Shown piece after piece: positions 27,581-38,479 of a DNA stretch of 64,000 bases (positions are counted from its first letter, which is position 1; each line of letters begins with the position of its first letter). The stretch is taken from assembly GCA_902729315.2 (NCBI GenBank), contig LR746267.1, positions 4,217,386 through 4,281,385 of the forward strand. Reading direction: 5' to 3'. The position numbers and the translations under genes were made by a program. The DNA is from Spirodela intermedia. Its lineage: Eukaryota; Streptophyta; Magnoliopsida; Alismatales; Araceae. A model generated the notes under the pieces. That model saw nothing but the letters and a program-made list of their open reading frames with translations. It was not told the origin of the DNA and made no database searches.

Positions 27581-28859
27581 CCACGTTCTGCCTTTTGTCG
27601 CCCCACGAAAACGCCGGCTGTCCGGGTCCGACAAATGCCGACGTCATCGTCACGTGCGACAGACCCATGGATCCCGCTACGATGATGTCATCCGATCACG
27701 TGATTATGTCTAGCCTCTTTAAAATGGCGGGCCAACGGTGGCCGTAGATTTGGGATGGTGATCCTGAGAGATAAATCACGCGTGAAGTAGGGACAACAAA
27801 GGCACGGGCCGGGCCCGGGAAGGACCGGCCCGAGCCCGGGAAACCCATTACGGCGCATATATGTTAAAAAAATAAATAGTTAATGAAATAGGGACTTGCT
27901 TGAAAACCAAGACATATTATTCCTTCCTATATGCGCTACCTCGGGGAGATTAAATTAAATTAAAATAATGTGTGGGTTGTTTTGATAAAGAGTGAGCTTA
28001 ATGGCTCATTTAATGCCCTGGAACATTGCACAACCTGAGGTAGATAAGATTCTACTATTAAGGACATAGGCTTTGATTAGGGACCAATTGGTCTGGTATC
28101 GGGTCTAGTGCCCCCTTCCTCATGGGCCTAACGGGCCGGCCCGACCCTAGCCTCCTTCATCCTCGGGCTATATTGGGCGAGTTCCGAGTTCGGCCTGACC
28201 TTTTAGAAAGAGAGAGAGAGAGAGAGAGTAGGGGTGGGGGTGGGGTGTCGTCACTGTATGCTTTATTTTGGGATCTCAGATTTTAAAAAAGATCGGGCCG
28301 GGCCGGGGCCCTGGAGCGTGTGTCTGGAGCAACGACCGAATAAGACAGAGGTGAAGAACCCCACGCGACGGCGGTCGCCTCCCTTCCCGTACATGGACAG
28401 CATGGAACAGGCCGCTAGATTCGGCCCGTCTCCCCAGCCCCAGCCAGGCCCATCTCTCCCCTGCATCTCGAGGGCTACCATCTCTCTCTCTCTATCTATC
28501 TATCTGTCTCTATATTTTATCGGTGAGATTTTTAGGGTTGAGTGACGCTGACGGAGTAGAGTCGCCTCCGGCGGACGCGAGTGCAGCACGGCGTGCCGGC
28601 GCAGGCGTCGGAGAGGAGTGGGGCGGAAGGCACTACCGACCGGCGGAGGAAGGGGGGGTTCCTACCTCGGGCGGCGGCGGTGGCGGTGGCGGCGCTCCGG
28701 CGGAGAGGGAGCTCCTCTTCCCAAGGTGCCGCCTTCGCTTTCTGCAGAAGCTAATCCGGACGGCCGTCGGCTCACCTGACCACCGGCGGGGATGCTCTAA
28801 CTTTCTAGGGAGCTCTGGTGGGTCCTGTTAGGGTTTCGAGAGGTCCCATCTACTTTCTA
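27581..28859. other. GC-rich region with unresolved ORFs
   Basis: A GC-rich island with a CACGTG G-box core at about 27651-27656 as cgtcacgtgcgac. A GA run sits at 28206-28228. Two plus-strand ORFs (28234-28545, 103 aa; 28523-28831, 102 aa) overlap with different frames. The second is Gly/Ala/Arg rich with a Gly-repeat and no known domain. This could be the 5' part of an unrecognised gene or just GC-rich intergenic DNA, and I could not connect it to any downstream exon. Confidence 0.3.
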
Positions 28860-28907
28860 ATTCTATATTCGACCTCCTCTCTGTTTTACGTTCTTCTGCT
28901 CTCACCC

Positions 28908-28910
<3 letters not shown>

Positions 28911-28942
<32 letters not shown>
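28911..28942. repeat. (CTGT)n microsatellite
   Basis: Seven to eight CTGT repeats followed by a short CT run. Confidence 0.9.
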
Positions 28943-28943
<1 letters not shown>

Positions 28944-29238
28944 GCTTGGCTCTGCCTCACGCGATCCAGCTAGCTCTCTCTCACTCGCTGTACAGTATCT
29001 TTTGGATGGTGGTCCTAGATGTGGACCGCCATTTTCTTAGAAAATGTTCGTGAATAATAGCCATTTAAATTAAGGAGAAAATTGTCGAGGAGCAAATCAA
29101 AAAGTGTTAATATTCAGTATGCATCAAAGGAAAGACCTAAAAACCATGCCAGAGGAGACGGGCCGACGCTATAAAGCCCGCACTAAATAAAAGCCCGAAA
29201 ATTGTGACGGTAAGCTATAGTCAACGCCCTCTATGTAC

Positions 29239-29240
<2 letters not shown>

Positions 29241-29282
<42 letters not shown>

Positions 29283-29287
29283 GAGAA
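29241..29287. repeat. (GA)n microsatellite
   Basis: GA run of about 45 bp with one GGG interruption. Confidence 0.9.
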
Positions 29288-29725
29288 GATGGCTGATGCC
29301 GAAGTGATCACCAAGCGACAAGAACCAAACCTTGGTCCTGCAGTAACAGTAAAAGCAAGGACGTGGTTCTTTCATTTGGCGGACAACCTAATGGATGTCT
29401 GCAACACCCACTATCATTTGCAGATTGTCGAAAAGTCAACGCCCCCTCTCCCTCCCTCCTTACCTCTCTCTCTCGGACCGACTAAGTAGGGTGGACAGGG
29501 TGGCAGAGAGCTGCACGGCTGCCATTAATGGCGCCTCCGTCGAGACTAACGGCTTCATCGGACCAACATTTAAGGGGGGGTCCGAACAACTCCTCCTGCA
29601 TCCTTGTCTCAACGAAGCAGAGGGCCGAGGGTCGGGATCTTCCTCAATAAACTTCGATTTCCCGACCGACTTCCCTCTCTCTCTCTTTCTGTTTGAATAA
29701 ACAGAGAAATGAGGGAGAAACTCTC

Positions 29726-29730
<5 letters not shown>

Positions 29731-29776
<46 letters not shown>
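29731..29776. repeat. (GA)n microsatellite near the 3' end of the NPH3-family gene
   Basis: GA run about 200 bp past the stop codon of the minus-strand BTB/NPH3 gene. It may be transcribed as CT repeats in the 3' UTR. Confidence 0.9.
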
Positions 29777-29780
<4 letters not shown>

Positions 29781-29976
29781 TGAGAGAGTCAGGGCTATCT
29801 AACGCGGCCGAAAGGAGCTTTTTCTTCTCTTCGAAGGAGACTAACTGAGAGGGGAGCGAGGAGAGAGAGAGAGTCATGACAGTGGAACCAATCGCTGGAT
29901 ATCACTGTACAGAAATTCGTCGTGAGGCCATGCAGGGAAGCGAGCATATATGCATGGGATCGAAGGGGTTTCTGGG

Positions 29977-32116
29977 TCAGGAGCAGAGCCGGGGCAGGGT
30001 CCTGCTGCGCCCGCCGGTGGTCGTCATCTTCCTCATCTGGCCCTGCAGCCTCCGGCAAAGCTTCTCCAGCTCCGCCACCCGCCACTGCATCCCCCGCAGG
30101 TGGACTCTCAGCTTCTCCGTCTCCTCCTCCGACACCTCCAGCTTCCTAGCGTAGAGGACGACCTGCTCCCTCTCCCCCGCCCCCGGAGCGCCGCCGGCCG
30201 GCGAGGTCCTCCGCCGGGTACCGTCGCTGAGAAGGCTCTTGAGCTTGGACTGGTCGCCGGAGAATACCCGGACCGCCGCCCTCGCCGGAAACCTGGAGTT
30301 GCCGGCGAGGTGCCGGCTGGAAGCCGGCGAGAGCTTCCCACAGTCGACGGCGCCGCAGATCCTCGCCCTCTGCTCCTCCGAAAGCGCGGCGGCGTGGACC
30401 TGCCAGTAAATTCAATTGCCGAAGAACATCTGCATCATACAAAAAAAACAAAAAGAAAAAAACCCATCTAAAATTACAATGATGGGGTCGTAGAGATATT
30501 GACATCAATGTCTTCACCTCGAGGAAGATGTCGACAGCTCTGTAGACACCGTCGGAGTTGACTCTGGCGGCGTCGGGAAGAACCGTGGCGATGGAGGCGA
30601 ACTTCTCCGCCTTCAGGGAGGAGTCCGGCGCCACCTCAGCCAGATAGAGGTCCATCAGACCCCCCACCCTCCTCAGTCGCGGCGGAGAAACGCAGCCGGC
30701 GAGGAAGAATCTCAGCAAGCGTAGGACGAGATCCACGTCGTATAGGCTGCTCACACCAGGGGGGGAGGGAACCAGGAGGTTATCCAGAGTGGCCTGATCA
30801 AGGTGTGAGGCGATCATCTTCTCCAATCTGATTCTGCAGAGCTTCGATGGATTCAAGCAGGAGCAGATATGGAGGATCCCGAACAGGCCCTTGCAGGTCA
30901 CTGAGCATCTGTCGAGAGAGAAGAGAAGGCCGACGACGGCGTCCATGGCCTTCCTCTTCTCTGGCGGCGTAGCGTCGGAGGCGGAGACCCTGACCCGGAG
31001 GTAGTAGAAAAGGAACCTGCTAATGGCGGCGTGGTCCATCTTCCGGGAGACCATCGCGGCGGCGGCCTTCTCCATGGTGGAGGGGTTCAAGCAGGAGAGG
31101 TCCTCGAACCACCATAGCCGGTGATGGGAACCGCTGTTCTTGGTGCTGGCGGAGCAGCCGGTGTCGCAGGAGAAGCGAAAGCCGGAGCTCTCCGGGGAGG
31201 AGTCATCTGAGGGGCTAGCGGCGCTGAGCGGGGACGCGATTCTTCCGGCGAGGGAGTCCAGGAGCTTCCCCAGCACGCCGGCGGAGGTCGCTGCCGGCAG
31301 GAACTCCTGGCACTGCTTCAGGGCGCCGAGAATCTCCGGCCATGACCAGAAGGGGATCCCCTGCAGGGTCTTCTCCGTCTGACTGATCAGAGACGGGGAG
31401 GAGGGGGAGGAGAGCTCCGCCATCTCCATGAAATGGGCGACGCAATGGAGGGTGCAGGCGTTAGCGGGGGTCACTGGGGCCACCTCACCATGGCTGTAGC
31501 AGAACCTCGCCAGCAGCTCGAAGGCCTCCGCGCCGCCGGGCAGGTCGTGGAAAATCACTCTCAGGGGTCTCGTCACCGCGGCCGCCGCTGCCTTGCTGAG
31601 GAGCTTGCCCAGCTTGCCGGAGAACGACGACAGAATCTTCTGCAAGTCCAGAGGAGGAAGACGACGGGATTCATGGTCCACTAACGGTGAGGAAAAGAAG
31701 ACCAGAGGAGAGATCGCCGGCGGCTGGGGCAATAAATGGGGAGGAAAACCGCGAGGAATCACATTAAATTGGGGGAAAACGAGGAGCGGCCAACCCTTTC
31801 ACTGCGAGCGCCGGCATTAGCAGCCATTGACAACGAGGAAGAAGCAGACGAAGACAATAGGAGCTCCGCCAGCAGACAACAGGACAGCAGGTCCCATTTA
31901 AATAACCCCAAGAACGCCCCATTAAAATCTTCTCCGAGAAACACGGGAGGGGGCAGCAGGAGCAAGAGGAATCTCTGTCTCTGTCTCTCTCTCGCTCGCT
32001 GGCTCTAGCTCTGGCTGCGGACCAGGGGAAGAGAACCTCAAATGGTGGCTCACCTTGTCCACCAGGAAGACCTCCTCGCCATTGACGTCGATCTCGAGAT
32101 CGCAGCTCGGCTCCAT
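29977..32116 (-). CDS. NPH3-family BTB/POZ protein (At3g22104-like)
   Basis: Likely substrate adaptor of a CUL3 ubiquitin ligase of the NPH3/RPT2 family, which acts in phototropin and auxin-transport signalling at the plasma membrane. The inferred exons on the complement are 32116-32054, 31639-30518 and 30399-29977 (1608 nt, 535 aa). Exon 1 encodes only MEPSCDLEIDVNGEEVFLVDK, the start of the BTB fold. Exon 2 continues with SSFSGKLGKLL, VIFHDLPGGAEAFEL and FCYSHG. The NPH3 domain starts near WWFEDLSCL (about residue 195) and contains RLEKMIASHLDQATLDNLL, LYDVDLV and DGVYRAVDIFLE. It runs into exon 3 (LSEEQRARICGAVDCGKLS). A charged heptad-like segment near the C terminus (EETEKLRVHLRGMQWRVAEL) suggests a coiled coil. 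The truncated BTB and short length match the At3g22104-like subgroup. The continuous ORF reading into intron 1 is not the mature start. Confidence 0.88.
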
Positions 32117-33000
32117 TGCTTCCAGGGAGAGGACGACTCCGCCGTCGTAGAAGACCTCAGGCGTGAGCGAGCCCAGATTCCCGAACCGGCAAGAAGACAA
32201 GGAGAAAGAAGGAGAAAGCCCTCTCCCGCAGAAGAGAGAGAGAGAGATAAAGAGCAGGCGACTAAAGACCACAGCAGAAGATCGATCCCAGCAGAGGCTC
32301 TGGATCACTGACAGTGCTCAGCATCGACCTCTCTCGAGCCTCCGCCTTCCTCCTCTCCGTTTGCAGACGACACCCCCACCAAACCCTACCTGGCCAGTGT
32401 CTTCCCTTCTCCCGCCATTACCGGATTCCCTCCCGCCCCACCACCACCCCCCTTCTCTTTTCCCTCATTGAAGAAGTGGAAAGGTACCCCTGAGCTCACA
32501 TATAAGCCCCGCTCCCTCCGCCGTCACCTCCATGGAAGGGGCCGTTCTACTCCAAACTACCGTTCCTACCCACAGGCCTATCCCCAGCTATCCCCCTCCG
32601 CCATGAAAACCCATGAAAGAAAATGCCCTCTAAAGTTGGACCCTACCTCCCTCCCGCTCCTGCATGAGCTTAACCCAAATAGTCAATCTGAAAGCGATAG
32701 CGTGAGGAGGGGAGAGAGAGAGAGAGCTGAGATGGAAAGCTTTGTTTGACCTGCTGATTTGATGCCATCCGGTCAAGGGGCCGAGTCTGTTCCCAGGTTT
32801 GGGCCCAATCCTAATCATTTATGGGCCCTGAGAAAAAAGGCCCATCACTGGGTGAAGCTCAGGTGGCCACGTTCCCCATCCAACCTGGCAAGTGGACTCC
32901 AACGAGGCAGAGATAGAGGACTCTGCTGTGGGGCCCACAATGGCCATTTCTTACTGGGCCTAAAGAGTGGGCCCATTGGATGCCAAAGAGGGCCCTGAAT
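32117..33000 (-). promoter_or_regulatory. 5' UTR and promoter region of the NPH3-family gene
   Basis: Upstream of the ATG at 32116. About 200 bp of purine-rich plus strand (pyrimidine-rich on the sense strand) is typical of a plant 5' UTR. Start site and TATA not fixed. ORFs on the plus strand here are low-complexity. Confidence 0.4.
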
Positions 33001-35340
33001 AAATGACATAGCTTTTAAATTTTATAAATGGTACTGATTTTCCCTTTTATGTAATATTCCAGAATCTGATGGGCCAATGAGTTGACACATATTCATTAAC
33101 ACCCTTGACCTCGTCTAAAATTGCGTATGTATCCTCTACCCCCATGATTTAGAGAGAGAGAGAGAAGCGAAGCTGAGACGACGCCCGTAGCTTTCTGCCG
33201 ACGCGCCGACGTCTCCCACCGCACCAACCCAACGGCGACGGGCTACTTGCCCGCTGGCAATCTTCCACAAACACATGGAAGTGGAGATTCCAAAGCTATG
33301 AACAGCCCAGCGAAGGAGGGGCGGCGTCCTTTCAAGTGGGCATGCAGAGCAGAGCCGACCATCTCTCCGTAAACCCATTCAGTGTTGATGGGCCCAGGAT
33401 TACTGGTAATGGGCTGCTGCTAACTCGGGACACCTCCCCCTGTCGGACGTCGACGTCAATGCCCAGTTTTTGCTATTTTCAGATTATTCGCGGCCGTCGT
33501 TGAAGGCTATGTTCTTAGGTACCTGGGACTGCCTTAGATTAGAAAAGCAATCTCCATTATTGCATCATAGTTTCTATCAAGGATTGAATAGAGAGTGCCA
33601 CCGTTGACTTTCTAGATGAAGATGGATCCTTTTTTTCAACTAAAAGATGTCCTGACGTACATATAAATCTAAAACACTTGAGGAGAAATAGTCACTTGGT
33701 CAATTCAAAATCTTGGAATCTTCTTCTATAAAATAGGTTAGAGGTGGTATCTTCTTCTAGAAAGTTATGAAGGCTGGATTTCATTTAATAATACAAAGAG
33801 GTCAAATTGTTAACACATGTTTGCAACTTATTCCCCTAAAATTGCACCAGACTTAAATTTTAGAGAGTTTAAATAAATGAATATATTACTGTTAATCTAC
33901 TACTTTTCACGCAGATTTGGCGTGTATATTCACTACAAAATGTTCTTTTACATGCAATAATTGAATGAGCTTTGTATTGACTCACTATATTCACTAAAAC
34001 ATAAGGTACTACTCCAGTTTCATTTAACCTTATTTAAGTTTATACATTATGGGATGATAATTATCACTTATTAAATGGTTTTTGATGGTTTCTAGAGCCC
34101 TAAATAGATTTTGAAGTTGACATATTCCATAATGGTAAAAAATTAGTTCCATATTGTTTTGATTGGTTTGTACTAATCTCCAAAATAATCTTTCATAAAT
34201 TTATAATTGATTGAAAATATCTTTGGTAGCATCCATTGTCAAGTAAAAAATTACAACTATTAAAATTACAATAGCATTAAAAATGAAGGAAAGAATAAAA
34301 AATAGTGGTTACTAGAAAACACAATACACCAAGCCTCCACTAGTTATGTCTCAAATAGGAGTTCACTAGTATGAGACCAACCATACCACCAGTGCATAAT
34401 ATACCAACCATGTTAGGATTATAGCTAAGTGCATCAATGAGAAAGATCAGATATTGAACCAAGATTTCAATAAATTCATCTTTGTTAGTAATTAATATTG
34501 TTTATTTAGATATCTTTAGGATGTATTCACATTAGGGAACAATGATGATTATTATCACATCTTTGGAGTCACACTAGGCAACATGATTGAATGCACTGGC
34601 CAAGTTCTCTCTTATAGACACAAGTACTCTAGATTTGAAAGCAAGCAGCATCATCCCAGGTTGAGAGTAGAACCCCAAGATAACCTAATTTCTGCTTCTC
34701 AAATGATCTTTGCTTAGAAGTACAAAGCATATTGTTGGCACATAGTAAGTGATATAAATTTTAATCATATAAGTTTTAAGTAGGCTGGGGTGTAATCTTT
34801 TCAACTACATCATATGTTCTCCTGTCACAATCATGCAAAGTAAGCAATGAGGGGCCTCTTCCAAGTAAAGTCAAAACCCTTAGGTGGATACCATATGTTC
34901 TTTGCTTTGACATTCTCCTTCAACATTCTTAGGCCTCTTCTGAAGACAGAGACATGAGTCGACTGGACTGCCATCAATAAGATGACATGCTCTGAGGTGG
35001 ATACCCATGATTAATTGGTGGGCCTCACGTGGCTGGTCAACTCTCTGGGCTGTTCTCCATGGGTGACTAGATTGGAGCCTCGAAAGCCCAAGTGAATGAC
35101 TGTTATATGAGTGGGCTGCGTTGACTATGTCTGGAAAAGATTACTCTTGTTCTTAAAAGGGGTGGATTGGAAACTAATGCGCTAGAGATGAAGCTCTTTA
35201 AGTGGGCCCAAACCTGCACTTACAGAGCGGACCGGTTTTGTCCATTAAACTGTACAAAAGTATGGGCCGGCTGGGGCCTTGTCAAATTTCCGAGGGAATC
35301 TGTCCTTTGAAGTGTCTGTCATCGTGGAGCTCGTCAGCAA
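33001..35340. other. Intergenic region, no gene recognised
   Basis: AT-rich with a GC-rich patch at about 33170-33430 that holds an 80-aa minus-strand ORF without a domain. I see no retroelement motif or RNA gene. Confidence 0.5.
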
Positions 35341-35377
35341 TTTAAGAGAGAGAGTCCACGAAGGTAACCGCCCAACT

Positions 35378-35409
<32 letters not shown>

Positions 35410-37255
35410 CAATGCGCGGTAGCATCCGGCGCGATGACCGACAGGTCTGGCCTCTGCCGTCTACTTTCGGACAGCTCTCTATCTTAGCTCGTTCATATTC
35501 CTCGGCCCGGCGCCGACGGCCGTCGGGGCTTGGGCTGCGGAGGGTGTCCCCTGTCGTCTTCCCCGGAACCAGGAGAGAGGACACGAGGCCGCAAGCTGCC
35601 CCCTTGATACGTGAACCCCTCCACCAGCACCGGCACAACGGCGGCCGGTGGAAACGAGGCGGCGCCACCACGGAAAATATGTCTACAGCAAGCAGTCCGC
35701 CACCGTCGGGCCCCCATCTCCTCTGTAGGCGACAGACGAGGGCTCCAACGTGGTTTCGCTCCCTATACGCGGCTCTAGAGCCCCACTTTCTTAATTTTTT
35801 TCATTTAAAAAGTATTATTGGCTTAAAACGTGTTCACTTCGTGACAATAAACATTTTCTAAAAATTAATCTCTTTCTTGTCTTATATATTAAGATTTTAA
35901 GAAAAGTATTGAAAATATTTAAATGCATTTAATTCTATTTTACTGCGGAATATTTCGGGAAGATATTCCCCAACAAGGGATGAGCGCCCCAAGGAACGAG
36001 CCTCAATGAAATCCATCGTGAATTACGTTCATCTATTTCAAATTGATGCACGTAATTTCAAAAACCCATTAGCTCTCTCTCTCCTCTCTCTGTGTGCCTC
36101 TATGCCTGACTCTTGCTCTATCCGCTTCATACAGGCTCAGTTCGGGCACAAAGACGTGCAGAGCAGGCGGCGCGTTCTTCGAAAGCTTTGAACTTCACAT
36201 TTCACAATGAAGTGTACGTCCTTCCTTTATTTTCTCTCTCTAGATTCGTCACCAAGCGCCCGCACGGGCCCCACGACTTGACCCAGTCCAAACTCCTATA
36301 GATATAGAGAGAGATGGGGACGGCGTGGGATACAGAAGCTGCGGTATTTATTATCTACCTTCTCACTCATGGCTTATCATAAAGCTACCTTTACTGATCA
36401 TCATGACCTGACCTGACCCGTTACACTCCTAGACAGAGAGAGAGAGGGAGGGGGATTGAGCATTTGAAAACTCCCGCGAGGGGTAGATAGGACTATTGAC
36501 TCTCCATTTAAAAGGAAAGTATGTACTTCATCCCTTCTTTCTCCATCTCCATCTATTCACGAGGAAAGACGGATTCGGTAATAAATTCAGAGTACGAAAC
36601 AATGCAGAGCATCCTCTGTGCATCGTTCCCTACAGAGAGAGAAAGATGGGTGTGCACGATGTCCACAAGAGGGCCGAGAATCTCCAACGGGCGGCTTCCT
36701 CTCAGGTCCCCACTTCCAGACGTCAGGAAGTTTCCATCCAGTCAGCGGCCACGCACGGCCGGCGCCGGAACCTTCTCGAGCAGCTGCCTTCAGCCAGCGC
36801 CACGTAGCTCCCCGGCCGCCGCCGCCAAGTCGGCGTCTTGCGGAATCTTCGGTCAACGAGCCGAACGTGGGGCCCTCAGGGCGGAAGCATCCTACCCCAC
36901 GCAGGGTGGAGGTTGTCTGGGAGTCCGGGATCGTAGTTATTTGCAACCATAGGGTATGGACATAATTTCGGCTGTTGGAGAACGGTCAGCGGAGGCAGTG
37001 CAGGCTTCCCCGCGGACAAGACGCGTTGAATCCGCCGATGGCGTACGGCGTCTCTCCTTCCGACATTGCCCCTGGTGTTTCTCGAAAGTGACCTCTCTCT
37101 CTCTCTCTCGCTCTGGGTTCAATGATCTTTCCGAGAATCCGTCTGACAGCTCTGTTCTACACTGTCGTCTACGGAGGCTGCGGTCCTCCTTCCTGGATCC
37201 CCTCCCAGCCCCTACCTTATTGTCGCCTGCACCCCAAGATGCCAGCCACGGAGCT

Positions 37256-37289
<34 letters not shown>

Positions 37290-37372
37290 CTTTCGCCAAG
37301 ACTCTCTCTCCTACTCTGGTTCACCGTTAGCAGCAGGCAGCTCTTTCCTGATGGCGGGTTTCGGGCCTGTGG
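35341..37372. other. Mixed GC-rich islands and GA/CT tracts, no gene resolved
   Basis: Contains GA runs at 35379-35404 and about 36434-36450, and CT runs at about 37093-37109 and 37257-37288. Overlapping ORFs of 100-149 aa on both strands (35412-35861, 36521-36952, 36956-37330) have no recognisable domain and no consistent coding frame. The last part (about 37100-37372) may be the decayed upstream region of the EF-hand pseudogene that follows. Confidence 0.4.
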
Positions 37373-37715
37373 ATGGAGTGGGTGGGAAGGAGCGAGTTTG
37401 AGGACTACCTGCCGGTGATGGCAGAAGCTGGAGTGCGGAGGGGCTACTGGAAGGTACGGCGGCTTCCGGCTGCTAGCCGACCCGCGGCGGGGACGCTCAT
37501 CACCTTCGCGAGGCCTGAAGCAGAACACGCAGCGGCGCTGGGGCTGGAGGGCTCTCCGACGAGGAGCTGATGGGAATGCTCAGGAGGGGGACATGGACGG
37601 TGACGGCGCCCTCGACGAACTGGAGTTCTGCGTCCTCATGTTCCAGCTCAGCCCTGAACTCATGGCTGGAGTCACTTTTGAATCGTCGACAGGGCCCTCC
37701 GCCACGAGCTCATGA
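37373..37715 (+). pseudogene. KIC/PBP1-type single EF-hand calcium-binding protein, frameshifted
   Basis: Intact relatives are small (about 110-130 aa) calcium sensors that bind kinesin-like KCBP or PINOID. The text is unmistakable but scattered over all three frames. SEFEDYLPVMAE starts in the frame of 37373. GGFRLLADPRRG lies in the frame of 37461, TLITFA returns to the first frame, LSDEELMGMLR uses the frame of 37552, and DMDGDGALDELEF plus CVLMFQLSPELM uses the frame of 37590, ending at TGA 37713-37715. The EF-hand loop D-M-D-G-D-G-A-L-D-E-L-E is complete. At least four frame changes are needed, so no normal protein can be made. Repeated sequencing indels are a less likely explanation. 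Confidence 0.8.
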
Positions 37716-37763
37716 ACGAATCCGTATTCTTCTTCTGCTCCCCCCCTTCCCGCTCTCTCCCTC

Positions 37764-37765
<2 letters not shown>

Positions 37766-37820
<55 letters not shown>
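37766..37820. repeat. (CT)n microsatellite
   Basis: CT run of about 55 bp directly after the EF-hand pseudogene. Confidence 0.95.
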
Positions 37821-37823
<3 letters not shown>

Positions 37824-38479
37824 GGCCCTACTTCTTCTGTTTCCTGAGACAGATCCGGAGGACCTGTGTATTTGTACGAAGAGATTACCAGAATGGTGGG
37901 ACTCGTTAACAGCAAAACTGTGATCATTGCTGCGACGATCTCTCTATCCTGCGGCTGATTTCTATTCTTTCCCCGCGGAGGAGAACACCTTCGACTTCAT
38001 AGAACGTTAGAGAGAGAATCGGTCGTCTTTTCCTCGGTCCTTATTTTAAACTAGTAGATTTCCTCCAAGACTATTTACGAAAGATGGGCGTACAGTATAA
38101 TGTATGTAATATAATAACTCACGTTCACTCTTTATATAGATCAATATAAGACTACTAAGATACCTAGCAGTTCGTGATGCTTTTCTCCCAATTCTTAGAC
38201 GGTATCGTCCACATCGTCTTCTAACGTATATGAGGGTGGATCTTCAATCAGTCCAGGTTCAAAGCTATGGTAGGTGGAATTTATTTGGAAAAATTAAAGG
38301 TAATTCATCTTTTTGGCGTTTTAAGGTTGCCATTAATAGTCTAATCTCACCCCTTATACTCCAATGTCTATCTCATCTTAAAATGTAAGACTGTCTCTCA
38401 CACAGATGCTACAAAAGCCACACATTTTGCATAAATATTTCACTGGAAAATTAAGAAAAACCCTTAACCAGGAGTTGAC
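37821..38479. other. Spacer, no gene seen
   Basis: No ORF of note. The sequence becomes AT-rich toward the tandem array. Confidence 0.5.

Noticed and set aside
28523-28831. 102-aa Gly/Arg-rich ORF as a new gene
   Set aside because: No domain, GC-rich low complexity, no visible splice partner; left as unresolved rather than called as a gene.
30146-31762. 538-aa continuous ORF at the NPH3 locus as the complete protein
   Set aside because: It reads through intron 1 at its start and intron 2 near its end. The family text needs the upstream exon (CDLEIDVNGEEVFLVDK) and the spliced VHAAALSEEQ exon.
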